DNA of 64,000 nt from Nocardioides soli (GTDB lineage Bacteria > Actinomycetota > Actinomycetes > Propionibacteriales > Nocardioidaceae), in contig NZ_JACHWR010000002.1 in the NCBI RefSeq assembly GCF_014191495.1, positions 1,364,001-1,428,000 on the forward strand, written 5' to 3'. The translations under genes and the position numbers were made by a program. Below the pieces are notes generated by a model that saw nothing but the letters and a program-made list of their open reading frames with translations, had not been told where the DNA came from and ran no database searches. Below are positions 26,802-34,661 of this stretch, piece after piece; positions within the stretch are counted from its first letter, which is position 1, and every line of letters starts with the position of its first letter.

Positions 26802-27469
26802 TGGACCGCCCGGTGAGCCGTGAGGACGACTACGCCGGTGTGGGCTTCCGCGGCCGGATCGGCTGGGGCGGCCGGCCGGCGGTGGTGGTCGTCGACGTGG
26901 TGACCGCCTACCTCGAGGGCGGCCCGCTCACCGACGCCGGCGGCCGCTTCGAGAGCGCCCGGGCCAGCGTCGAGCGGGTCGTCGACGCGGCCCGCGGGGC
27001 CGGGCACCCGGTCGTGTTCACCGCGGTGCGGCTGGCGCCGGGCGGCGCGGACGCGGGCTGGTTCGGGGTCAAGGTGCCGGGGCTGAGCGTCTTCGAGGAC
27101 GGCTCGCCGTACGCCGGGTTCCCGCCCGCGCCGGCCCCGCTGCCGGGCGAGGTCGTGGTGAGCAAGCAGTACGCCTCGTCGTTCTTCGGCACCAGCCTGG
27201 TCGCGACCCTGACCGCCGGGCGCGTCGACACGGTCGTCGTCACCGGCTTCTCCACCAGCGGCTGCGTGCGCGCGACCGCGCTCGACGCGCTGCAGCACGG
27301 CTTCCGGCCGGTCGTGGTCGCCGACGCGTGCGGCGACCGCGATCCGGCCACCCACGACCAGAACCTCTTCGACCTCGACTCCAAGTACGCCGACGTGCTC
27401 TCGGAGGCCGAGGTCGTGGACCACCTGACCACCCACCCCGCCGACCGATCAGCCACCGATCAAGCCTGA
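26801..27469 (+). CDS. isochorismatase-family amidohydrolase (maleamate/N-carbamoylsarcosine type)
   Basis: A 222-residue cysteine hydrolase with the full triad: D32 in VVVVDVVTAYLEGG, K122 in VVVSKQYASSFFGTSL and C155 in TGFSTSGCVRATALDALQHG. The TSGCVRATA form and PATHDQNLFDLDSKYADV match N-carbamoylsarcosine amidase and maleamate amidohydrolase (NicF-like), rather than true isochorismatases. The likely reaction is hydrolysis of a small acid amide to ammonia and a dicarboxylate. The ATG shares one base with the CoA-transferase stop, suggesting consecutive steps. Confidence 0.88.
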   Translation: MDRPVSREDDYAGVGFRGRIGWGGRPAVVVVDVVTAYLEGGPLTDAGGRFESARASVERVVDAARGAGHPVVFTAVRLAPGGADAGWFGVKVPGLSVFEDGSPYAGFPPAPAPLPGEVVVSKQYASSFFGTSLVATLTAGRVDTVVVTGFSTSGCVRATALDALQHGFRPVVVADACGDRDPATHDQNLFDLDSKYADVLSEAEVVDHLTTHPADRSATDQA

Positions 27470-27478
27470 GGAGAACCG

Positions 27479-28057
27479 ATGACCCTCGTCGACCTGGACG
27501 CCGCCGACCTCGAGTGGCGCGAGCACCACATCGCCGGCTCGGACCTGCCCGCGCGACTCGTGCTGCTGCACGCCGACGCCGAGCGACAGACCCGCACCGT
27601 CCTGGTGCAGTTCCCGCCGGGCTGGAGCCGCGACGCCGTCGGCCACCAGCCGGCGGGGGAGGAGATGGTGATCCTCTCCGGCGCGCTGAGCATCAGCGGC
27701 GTCACGGCCGGCCTCGGCGACTACCTGGTGGTCGAGCCGCGGGCCACCCGCGCGGCGACCTCGGTCGAGGACGACACCCGGGCGGTGGTGTGGTTCTCCG
27801 GGCCCGGCGGCGGCTGGACCGACGGCGAGGCCGCCGACGCCGGCACCGCCTCGGTGGCCGCGCTGGTCGCCGGGCAGCAGCGCGGGCCGCACGCCGAGCT
27901 GGTGGGCACCGTCACCGTCCACGACCAGCTGCCCGAGCAGGCCTTCGACGCCGACGTCGACGTGCTCTGGACCGCCGACGCCACCTGGGCGCACGTGCCG
28001 GCCGGGGACGTCGTGCCCGCCCGCGCCGGGCAGGCGATCGTCCACCACTGGGGCTGA
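27479..28057 (+). CDS. cupin domain protein
   Basis: A 192-residue protein resembling the ChrR-type or DUF4437-like cupins: PPGWSRDAVGHQPAGEEMVILSGALSISG followed by GDYLVVEPRATRAATSVEDDTRAVVWFSGP. Two beta-barrel halves seem present, the second weaker (LWTADATWAHVPAGDVVPA). A metal site is possible from the H and E residues of HQPAGEEM. Role unknown; its position makes it part of the CoA-transferase operon. AGGAG precedes the start. Confidence 0.75.
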   Translation: MTLVDLDAADLEWREHHIAGSDLPARLVLLHADAERQTRTVLVQFPPGWSRDAVGHQPAGEEMVILSGALSISGVTAGLGDYLVVEPRATRAATSVEDDTRAVVWFSGPGGGWTDGEAADAGTASVAALVAGQQRGPHAELVGTVTVHDQLPEQAFDADVDVLWTADATWAHVPAGDVVPARAGQAIVHHWG

Positions 28058-28058
28058 G

Positions 28059-28133
28059 GATCGAGGCCCTGCACTTCTCGGCCACTGCCACCCCAGAACC
28101 GACGGGATGGCCCGAGAAGTCGTCCTCTCGATC
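28059..28133. terminator. nested inverted repeats between convergent operons
   Basis: GATCGAG (28059-28065) pairs with CTCGATC (28127-28133), and inside it ACTTCTCGG (28073-28081) pairs with CCGAGAAGT (28112-28120). It fills the gap between the cupin gene and the convergent MFS gene and probably terminates both. Confidence 0.6.
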
Positions 28134-28141
28134 TCGCCGGC

Positions 28142-29482
28142 CTACGTCAGCGCGCGGCGGGCGTCCTCGTCGTAGTGCCGGCCGGTGCGCTGGAGGAGCA
28201 CGATCGCCACGAAGAGCGGCGGGATCAGCGCCAACAGGGCGATCCGCAGCGAGCCGACCGCGTCGGAGATCAGGCCGATCAGCAGCGGGCCGGCGGCGCC
28301 GCCGAGCGTGGTCACGAACTGCAGGACCGCGAAGCCGAGGCCGCGCTGGCGGGCGGGTACGACGTCGGCGGAGGCGGCCGTGAGGTTCGGGATCGCCCCG
28401 GCGAAGCCGACGCAGGACAGCGCCACGAGGGTGAGCCGCAGCGGCAGGCCGGGCAGCAGCACGGCACCGGTGAGGGCGAGGGCGCCGAGCGCGAGGAAGC
28501 CGACCCCGGTGCGCAACCGCCAGGCGGACCGGGTGCCGTGGTGCCGGTCGCCGATCCGGCTGCCGAGCACGATGCCGACGACGATCCCCATGCCGCCGAC
28601 GCCGCCCGCAAGGCCGGCCGCGGCGTCGTAGTCGAGGCCCTCGGTGCGCTCGAGGAAGGTCGGCAGCCAGTAGAAGAGGCCGCCGAGGCCGAGGTAGAGC
28701 AGCGACAGGCCGACGATGACGCCGCGCAGTGAGCCGATCCGCAGCACCTCGCGCGCCTCGCCGAGCATCGAGGCGCGCAGCGTGGTCTCCGGCGCCTCGT
28801 CCGCGCCGGTGGCGCCGCGCAGTCGGTCGATCCGGTCGCCGAGGCCGCGCAGCGGCTCGCGCACGGTGAAGACGAGCAGCGCCACGACGACGCCCGGGAC
28901 GGCGACGATGAAGAACACCGATCGCCAGCCGACGGCCTGCGCGAGCGCGCCTCCGATCGCCACGCCGACCGGGAGGCCCAGGTAGTAGCCGGCCCGCTCG
29001 AGGCCGTAGGCCTTGCCGCGGGCCCGGCCGGGGTAGTAGTCGGCGAGCAGGCTCGACGCGGGCGGGTTGTAGAGCTGGCCGGCCGCGCCCAGCAGGATCC
29101 GGCTCGCGAAGAACAGGGCGAACGTCGTGGCCACGCCGCTGAGCACCGAGCAGGCCGCCCAGGTGAGCACCACGAGGCCGATGATCGACGTACGCCGGCC
29201 CCGGTCCGCGAGCCGGCCCGCGGGCAGCAGCAGGATCACCCCGGCGATGGCGGAGGCGGTCGGGATCGCGCCGGCCAGGGTGTCGCCGAAGCCGAAGTGC
29301 TCCTGGATCGCGGGCAGCGCGCCGGCGACCAGGTTGTACTCGACCCGGTCGATGAAGGCGACCAGGGCGACGACGATCGCCGCCCACCAGCCGAACGGCG
29401 CGACCTTCCCGGGGTCGATCGTGACCGGCGGCCGGCCGGGGAAGGCCTCTACCCGGACTTCCTCATGGGTCGCTTCCGGCAT
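28142..29482 (-). CDS. MFS transporter
   Basis: A 446-residue major facilitator with 12 predicted helices. Between helices 2 and 3 lies GRLADRGRRTSIIGL, the family loop motif. VALVAFIDRVEYNLVAGALP in helix 1 and ERAGYYLGLPVGVAIGGALA in helix 5 resemble the sugar-phosphate/organic-anion branch (Spinster- and ACS-like). A carboxylate or other anionic catabolite is the likely cargo, since it is divergent from the nitrilase-like gene under a shared island motif. AGGAG precedes the ATG. Confidence 0.85.
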   Translation of the reverse strand: MPEATHEEVRVEAFPGRPPVTIDPGKVAPFGWWAAIVVALVAFIDRVEYNLVAGALPAIQEHFGFGDTLAGAIPTASAIAGVILLLPAGRLADRGRRTSIIGLVVLTWAACSVLSGVATTFALFFASRILLGAAGQLYNPPASSLLADYYPGRARGKAYGLERAGYYLGLPVGVAIGGALAQAVGWRSVFFIVAVPGVVVALLVFTVREPLRGLGDRIDRLRGATGADEAPETTLRASMLGEAREVLRIGSLRGVIVGLSLLYLGLGGLFYWLPTFLERTEGLDYDAAAGLAGGVGGMGIVVGIVLGSRIGDRHHGTRSAWRLRTGVGFLALGALALTGAVLLPGLPLRLTLVALSCVGFAGAIPNLTAASADVVPARQRGLGFAVLQFVTTLGGAAGPLLIGLISDAVGSLRIALLALIPPLFVAIVLLQRTGRHYDEDARRALT

Positions 29483-29534
29483 GCGGCCTGCTCCTATCGT
29501 TCGGGGGCGGGGTGTGCGAGGGTGTCCCGGAAGC

Positions 29535-29550
29535 GTAGATCATATATAGG
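29535..29550. promoter_or_regulatory. island motif site 2
   Basis: GTAGATCATATATAGG; on the opposite strand ATATATGATCTAC, a match to RTATATNNTCTA. It sits in the 76-base gap between the divergent MFS and nitrilase-like genes, just before the latter's AGGAG. Confidence 0.6.
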
Positions 29551-29558
29551 AGTCATGG

Positions 29559-31190
29559 ATGCCGATCGTTCGTGTGGCCGCCGCCCAGTTCGCCGTGACC
29601 GAGGACGTGGCCGCCAACCTGGCCACCTGTCTGCGGATGTCCGACCGGGCGGCGGACGAGGGCGCCCGGGTCGTCGTGCTGCCGGAGTTCTGCAATCACG
29701 TCTCGTGGTACGACGACCGGGCGCACGCCCGCCGGATGGCGCTGACCCTCGACGGGCCGTTCGTGGCTGCGCTGGGCGCGAAGGCGCGCGAGCGCGGCAT
29801 CCACCTGATGGCCAACTGCACGCTGGCCCGCGAGGACGGCCGGACCACCGGGAGCAACCTCCTGTTCTCGCCCGCGGGGGAGATCCTCGCGGTGACCGAC
29901 AAGCAGGTGCTGATGGGCAGCGAGCGCGACCACCTCGACCCGGCGATCGCCGCCTCGCCGGTCGTCGACGTCGAGTTCGGCCGGGTCGGCCTCTACTCGT
30001 GCATGGACGGCGTCATCAACGAGACGCCGCGGATGCTCGGCGTCGGCGGCGCGCAGGTGCTGCTCAACAGCCTCAACTCGTTCGCCCTCGACGAGGCGTC
30101 GCTGCACGTGCCGGTGCGCGCCGTCGAGAACCGGGTCTGGGTGGTGGCCGCCAACAAGGTCGGGCCGCTGGTCCCGGCGCGCAGCATCGACGTGGTCGCC
30201 GAGCGTGTCGGCGTGCCGGCCGGGCTGCTGCACGGCGCGGGGGAGAGCCAGATCGTGGCGCCCGACGGCACCGTGGTGGCGATCGCGCCGCGCACGGGCG
30301 AGGCGGTGGTCGTCGCCGACATCGACGTTGCCGCGGCCGACGACAAGCGCCGGCCGGACGGCACCGACGTGATGGCCGCGCGCCGCCCCGAGCTCTACGG
30401 GCCGATCGTGGCTGCTCCGCGCGGACGGCAGCGGCCGGCGGGGGCGGAGGAGCTGGCGGCGGCGGTGGTCAGCCCGGCCGACGGTGACGACCTGTCGGCA
30501 CTGGTGGCGAACGCGCTGGCCACCGGCGCCCGGCTCGTCGTGCTGCCCGAGCTCGCCGGCCTCGAGCCCGCGCGGATCGTCGCGGCGCTCGCGGGCTCCG
30601 GTGCCGTCGTGGCCACCAGCGTGGCCGACGGCGACGTCCACGCGGGGCTGGTGCTCTCCGCGGACGGGGTGGTGCTGCGCCAGCCGCAGCTGCACGCGTG
30701 TGCCCGGCACGCGTGGGCGACGGCGTACGGCGACGGGCTGGCCGTCGCGGACCTGCCATGGGGCCGACTGGCGCTGGTCGTCGGCGACGACGCGCTCTAC
30801 CCCGAGACCTTCCGGCTCGCGGCGCTCCAGGACGTCGACGTGGTGGCCGTGCCGTTCACGGTCCAGGCGGCCACCGACCTCGACCCGCTGCTCCTCGAGC
30901 GCGCGGCCGAGAACCGCCTCAATGTCGCGGTCGCGAGCCGGCGCGGGGCGCACGGCGGGGGCGCGCTGTTCCCGCTGTCGACCGACTTCACGCTCTGGGC
31001 ACCCGGCCGCGGTCCGTTCGCCGGGATCATCAGCCGTCCCGAGCCGGTGCGCGCCGCGGGGGCCGTCGAGACGGCGACGCTGCGCCCGGCGTGCGCGACC
31101 AACCGGTTCGTCAGCAAGGGGACCGACGTCGTCGACGGCCGTCCCTGGGACCTGGCGGCGGCCCTGGTCGCGATGCCGTCCGGGGCCTGA
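29559..31190 (+). CDS. tandem nitrilase/carbon-nitrogen hydrolase, second domain degenerate
   Basis: A 543-residue protein made of two CN-hydrolase domains. The first (about 1-285) has the catalytic E43 (VVVLPEFCNH), K115 (VTDKQVLMG) and C148 (GLYSCMD), so it should be an active amidase or nitrilase. The second (about 300-535) keeps E331 (VVLPELAGL), but the Lys strand reads RQPQLHA and the nucleophile position reads VVGDDALYPE with no cysteine, so it looks inactive and may be structural. AGGAG is six bases before the ATG at 29559; the out-of-frame ATG at 29555 is not used. It could open amide or imide fragments in the island pathway. Confidence 0.85.
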   Translation: MPIVRVAAAQFAVTEDVAANLATCLRMSDRAADEGARVVVLPEFCNHVSWYDDRAHARRMALTLDGPFVAALGAKARERGIHLMANCTLAREDGRTTGSNLLFSPAGEILAVTDKQVLMGSERDHLDPAIAASPVVDVEFGRVGLYSCMDGVINETPRMLGVGGAQVLLNSLNSFALDEASLHVPVRAVENRVWVVAANKVGPLVPARSIDVVAERVGVPAGLLHGAGESQIVAPDGTVVAIAPRTGEAVVVADIDVAAADDKRRPDGTDVMAARRPELYGPIVAAPRGRQRPAGAEELAAAVVSPADGDDLSALVANALATGARLVVLPELAGLEPARIVAALAGSGAVVATSVADGDVHAGLVLSADGVVLRQPQLHACARHAWATAYGDGLAVADLPWGRLALVVGDDALYPETFRLAALQDVDVVAVPFTVQAATDLDPLLLERAAENRLNVAVASRRGAHGGGALFPLSTDFTLWAPGRGPFAGIISRPEPVRAAGAVETATLRPACATNRFVSKGTDVVDGRPWDLAAALVAMPSGA

Positions 31191-31214
31191 GCGCTCCCGC
31201 TCGGGCCCCGGTGC

Positions 31215-31928
31215 TCAGGCCTCGGCGGCGTGGGTCTCGGGGTCCGACTCGAGCGCGGCCAGCAGCGCGTTCTCCGTGCTCTCGAGATGGGCGATCCAGG
31301 CGTCGCGGAGCTCCGTGGCCTGACCCGCTCGGGCCAGGTCGAGCAACTCCCGGTGCTCGTCGATGCGCGCCCGGGTGGTCTCGGGCGCGGTGTCGAGGTT
31401 GTCCATGAGCAGGTGCAGGTAGCGGTCGGCCGAGTGCCAGAGGATCTCCAGCACGCGACGGTCCACCCCGCCGGTCACCTCGTCGAGGATCGCGGCGTGG
31501 AAGGCGTGGTGGGCCGCGGCGAGCGAGGCCGGCTCGCGCTCGATCTCGGCGTACTCGTCCAGCGCGACCTGCGCCCGGGCGAGCCGCTCCTCCGACATCG
31601 TCTCCATGGCGCGCAGGACCAGGTCGCCCTCGATGATCTTGCGCAGCCGGTAGATGCCGGACAGGTCCTCCCGGCTGAGTGAGGCCACCAGGGCGGAGCG
31701 GCCCGGTCGCAGGCTCACCAGCCCCTCGCTCTCGAGGCGGCGCAGCGCCTCGCGTACGGGGATGTGGCTGACGTCGAACTGCTCGCACAGCTCCACGATC
31801 GACACCGCGGCACCGGGCTTGATGTCGCCGTTGAGGATGGCGCGGTGGAGCTCGTCGGTCACGCGGTCGACCAGTGACAGGTGGGCGATGGGGCGTACCG
31901 ACGCTCCCGTGCGCGGCGTGCGGGCCAT
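31215..31928 (-). CDS. GntR-family regulator with FCD-type domain
   Basis: A 237-residue regulator from ATG 31928. The N-terminal winged helix (LVDRVTDELHRAILNGDIKPG, then VSHIPVREALRRLESEGLV) is standard GntR; the C-terminal helical part (about 95-225), with LRKIIEGDLVLRAMETMSEE, HHAFHAAILDEV and DEHRELLDLARAG, is FCD-like and usually binds a metal plus an organic acid. It lies divergent from the flavin reductase operon, with an island motif in the promoter region. It is the only regulator inside the island, so it is the best candidate to bind all six motif sites, probably released by a pathway acid. Confidence 0.9.
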   Translation of the reverse strand: MARTPRTGASVRPIAHLSLVDRVTDELHRAILNGDIKPGAAVSIVELCEQFDVSHIPVREALRRLESEGLVSLRPGRSALVASLSREDLSGIYRLRKIIEGDLVLRAMETMSEERLARAQVALDEYAEIEREPASLAAAHHAFHAAILDEVTGGVDRRVLEILWHSADRYLHLLMDNLDTAPETTRARIDEHRELLDLARAGQATELRDAWIAHLESTENALLAALESDPETHAAEA

Positions 31929-32044
31929 GCGGGCTCTCTTCCTGGGCTTTCGATGCTGCGGTGTTCCGGTCCGGATCCGACCGTGGCCAATCGTGGCATG
32001 TCCGACATGAGTTGTGGTGAACGGCTTGCGCCCGGATCCTATTC

Positions 32045-32062
32045 GATATTGTATATTCTCTA
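32045..32062. promoter_or_regulatory. island motif site 3
   Basis: GATATTGTATATTCTCTA, with GTATATTCTCTA fitting RTATATNNTCTA. It agrees at 15 of 18 positions with site 5 before the ABC-transporter operon. It lies between the divergent GntR and flavin reductase genes, 17 bases before the latter's start. Confidence 0.65.
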
Positions 32063-32078
32063 GTGAAAGGGGGTGTCG

Positions 32079-33356
32079 ATGGTCGACCCCGCGACGTTCC
32101 GTGACGTCATGGCGCAGTGGCCCAGCGGCGTCACCGTGGTGACGACACTGGTGGACGGTGCCTGGCACGGCATGACCGCCAGCTCGTTCTCGAGCGTGAG
32201 CCTGGACCCGCCGCTCGTCTCGGTCTGTCTGGACCGGCGGCTCTACTCCCACGGACTCATCTCCGGCTCCGGCGTCTTCGGCATCAACGTCCTCGCCAAG
32301 GACCAGGCCGAGGTGGCCCGCCGCTTCGCCGGCATGGTGCCCGGGGTCGAGGACCGGTTCGCCGGCGAGACCTGGACGACCGCCGACACCGGGACGCCGC
32401 TGCTCGACTCCGCCCTCGGCTGGCTCGACTGCCGGGTGGTGCACGAGTACCCCGGCGGCGACCACACGATCTTCGTCGGCGAGGTCGTCGCCGGCCACGC
32501 GGCGCGGCGTACGGCGCCGCTGCTGTTCCACTCGCGCGGCTGGGGCCAGTTCGCCGACGTGCTTCCGGATGTCGCCACCCTCGCCGACGGCGGTGTGATC
32601 GCGGCGCTGCGGGCGCGTCGCCACCCCGACGCGGCGGTGCTGCGGGTGGCCCGCGACGTCGCCGAGAGCGGCGTCCGGGTGCGCCTGCTCGACCTGGCCC
32701 GGTCCGAGCGGCAGCCGGTCGAGCTCACCGAGCGGCTGGCCACCGGGGCCAGCGCGCTGGTCGCGACGCGCGAGCAGCGCGACCGGGCTCTGGCGCTGGG
32801 CGTGGACGTCGTCGAGGTCGCCCTGGACCCGTCGCGGCCCGGCGCGCTCGACCGGGTCCGCGAGATCGTCGACGGCGAGGCCGAGCGGTCGTCGGTGATC
32901 ATCCGACACGCCTTCGCGCCCGAGCACGCCGACACGGTGCTCAACGCGATCGTCGCGCTCGCCGAGGCGCGCGTGCTGGAGATCGGGATGTCCGACAGCT
33001 ACGGCGCGGCGACCCCGCTCCAGGTGCGCTCGGTGCTGCAGGACGCCGTCGGGCTGGCCCGGCCGGTGCCGCTGCGGGCCCGGCTCGGCGACCGGGACCG
33101 GCTGGGCCTGGTCAAGGCGCTCACCGCGCTCAAGAGCGGTGTCCACCACTTCAACACGACCCTGGCCGGGCTGGACGGCTCGGTGGCCACCGAGGACCTC
33201 GTGCGTCTGCTCGGCGAGCTCGACGTCGACACGCCCGCGGATGCCGCGCGGGTCGGGCTCGTCGCGGACACCCTCCGCATCTCGCTCGCCCCCTCTCCGG
33301 GGACCCACCTCGAGGCCGACCCGGCCCCGACCAACCCAGTAGGAGCCGCAGGATGA
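32079..33356 (+). CDS. flavin reductase fused to a degenerate HMG-CoA lyase-like domain
   Basis: A 425-residue fusion. Residues 8-155 are a flavin-reductase (HpaC-like) domain: WPSGVTVVTT, HGMTASSFSSVSLDPPLVSV, GVFGINVLAKDQ. It would supply reduced FMN/FAD to the acyl-CoA-dehydrogenase-like monooxygenase encoded next. Residues about 225-385 follow the HMGL C-terminal pattern (EIGMSDSYGAATPLQVRSVL, then GSVATEDLVRLLGEL), but the metal H-x-H is RARLGD (333-338) and the catalytic Cys loop is FNTTLAGLDG, so lyase activity is improbable. ATG 32079 is preferred (GGGGG six bases upstream); GTG 32073 is an alternative. Confidence 0.82.
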   Translation: MVDPATFRDVMAQWPSGVTVVTTLVDGAWHGMTASSFSSVSLDPPLVSVCLDRRLYSHGLISGSGVFGINVLAKDQAEVARRFAGMVPGVEDRFAGETWTTADTGTPLLDSALGWLDCRVVHEYPGGDHTIFVGEVVAGHAARRTAPLLFHSRGWGQFADVLPDVATLADGGVIAALRARRHPDAAVLRVARDVAESGVRVRLLDLARSERQPVELTERLATGASALVATREQRDRALALGVDVVEVALDPSRPGALDRVREIVDGEAERSSVIIRHAFAPEHADTVLNAIVALAEARVLEIGMSDSYGAATPLQVRSVLQDAVGLARPVPLRARLGDRDRLGLVKALTALKSGVHHFNTTLAGLDGSVATEDLVRLLGELDVDTPADAARVGLVADTLRISLAPSPGTHLEADPAPTNPVGAAG

Positions 33357-34651
33357 CGGCACAGCTGCCCGCCCCCTTGACCGCGGAGTACCTGCTTCCG
33401 GACCTCACCGGTGCCGAGCGCGAGCGCGCGGCCCGGGTGGAGTCGGTGCTGCCGGCGATCGCCGCCGCCGCCGAGGCGGCCGACGAGGCCGGGGCGCTGC
33501 CCGAGGGGCACCTCAAGCTCCTCGGCGACGCCGGCCTGCTCGGCCTGGTCGTGCCGGAGGAGTACGGCGGCCTCGGCGGCGGCCTGCGCGACCTGGCCGC
33601 CACGACGTACACCCTCGGCAAGGCCTGCGGCTCGACCGCGCTCGCCTACTTCTTCCACTGCTCCTCCTCCTCGCGCGGGCTCCTGCCGCTGGCGGCGCTC
33701 GAGGCCGGCCTGTACGACGCCGACGAGGCGCCGGTGGTCCGGGCCTTCGCCGAGCGGGTGCTGCACCTGATGGGCACCGAGCAGAAGGCCATCGGCAACT
33801 TCGCGAGCGAGGCGGTCAAGGCCTCCAACGCCAACGTGCTGATCCGCACCACCGCCACCCGCGCCGACGGCGGCTGGGTGCTCGACGGCGAGAAGTCCTT
33901 CGGGTGCCTGTCGGGCTCGGCGGACTACTACCTGGTGACGGCCCGCCGCGAGGACGTCGAGGGGCTCGACGCCCTGACCCTCTTCCTGGTGGCCCGCGAC
34001 TCCGAGGGTGCGCGGCCGCGCTCGCCGTGGACGGGCCTGGGCATGCGGGCCTCGGACAACAACGGCCTGGTGCTGGAGGACTGCTTCGTGCCCGACGAGC
34101 TCTCGCTCGCCGTCCCCGGCGCCTTCACCCGGGCCACCTCGATGTCGCGTGGGTCCTGGGTCGGCAACCAGATCGCGATCGCGGCCATCTACGCCGGCGT
34201 CGCCCAGGGCGTCTGGGACTACGCGATGACCCGCACGATGGGTGCGAGCTTCGCCGACACCGGCAAGCCGATCGCCTCCAGCCCGATGCACCAGGTGCTG
34301 ATCGGCGAGGGAGAGCGGCACCTCGGTGAGGCGAACCTCTGGCTGCGACGCCAGATCGACCTCGAGGCCAGCGAGCCGCCGATCCTGCCGAAGCACGAGG
34401 TCGTGCAGAGCTGGAAGCTCGCCAAGGGCGCCATCTGCGAGCATGCGCACGAGGTGGCGCTGACCGCGCTGAAGATGTGCGGCACGTCGGGCGCCCTGAT
34501 GGGCAACCCGGTCGGCCGGGCGGTGCGCGACACCGCGATGGGCCTGGTCCAGGCGTTCCCGGCCGAGCGCGGCAAGCTCGACCTGGCGAAGATGATCGTC
34601 GAGAACGAGGGCTGGGCGGGTCTGACCACCACCGACAGCTTCACGAAGTAG
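33353..34651 (+). CDS. acyl-CoA dehydrogenase-fold flavin monooxygenase or dehydrogenase
   Basis: A 432-residue ACAD-fold protein: LLGLVVPEEYGGLGGGLRDLA in the N-terminal helical domain, DGGWVLDGEKSFGCLSGSADYYLVTAR in the middle barrel, and a C-terminal four-helix domain (HEVALTALKMCGTSGALMGNPVGRAVRD). Because the preceding gene, four bases overlapped, encodes its potential flavin reductase, a two-component hydroxylase of the HsaA/DszC kind is as likely as a true acyl-CoA dehydrogenase. The usual catalytic Glu of short-chain ACADs is not evident at the C-terminal loop, which favours the monooxygenase reading. Confidence 0.82.
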   Translation: MTAQLPAPLTAEYLLPDLTGAERERAARVESVLPAIAAAAEAADEAGALPEGHLKLLGDAGLLGLVVPEEYGGLGGGLRDLAATTYTLGKACGSTALAYFFHCSSSSRGLLPLAALEAGLYDADEAPVVRAFAERVLHLMGTEQKAIGNFASEAVKASNANVLIRTTATRADGGWVLDGEKSFGCLSGSADYYLVTARREDVEGLDALTLFLVARDSEGARPRSPWTGLGMRASDNNGLVLEDCFVPDELSLAVPGAFTRATSMSRGSWVGNQIAIAAIYAGVAQGVWDYAMTRTMGASFADTGKPIASSPMHQVLIGEGERHLGEANLWLRRQIDLEASEPPILPKHEVVQSWKLAKGAICEHAHEVALTALKMCGTSGALMGNPVGRAVRDTAMGLVQAFPAERGKLDLAKMIVENEGWAGLTTTDSFTK

Positions 34652-34661
34652 GGACCACAGA

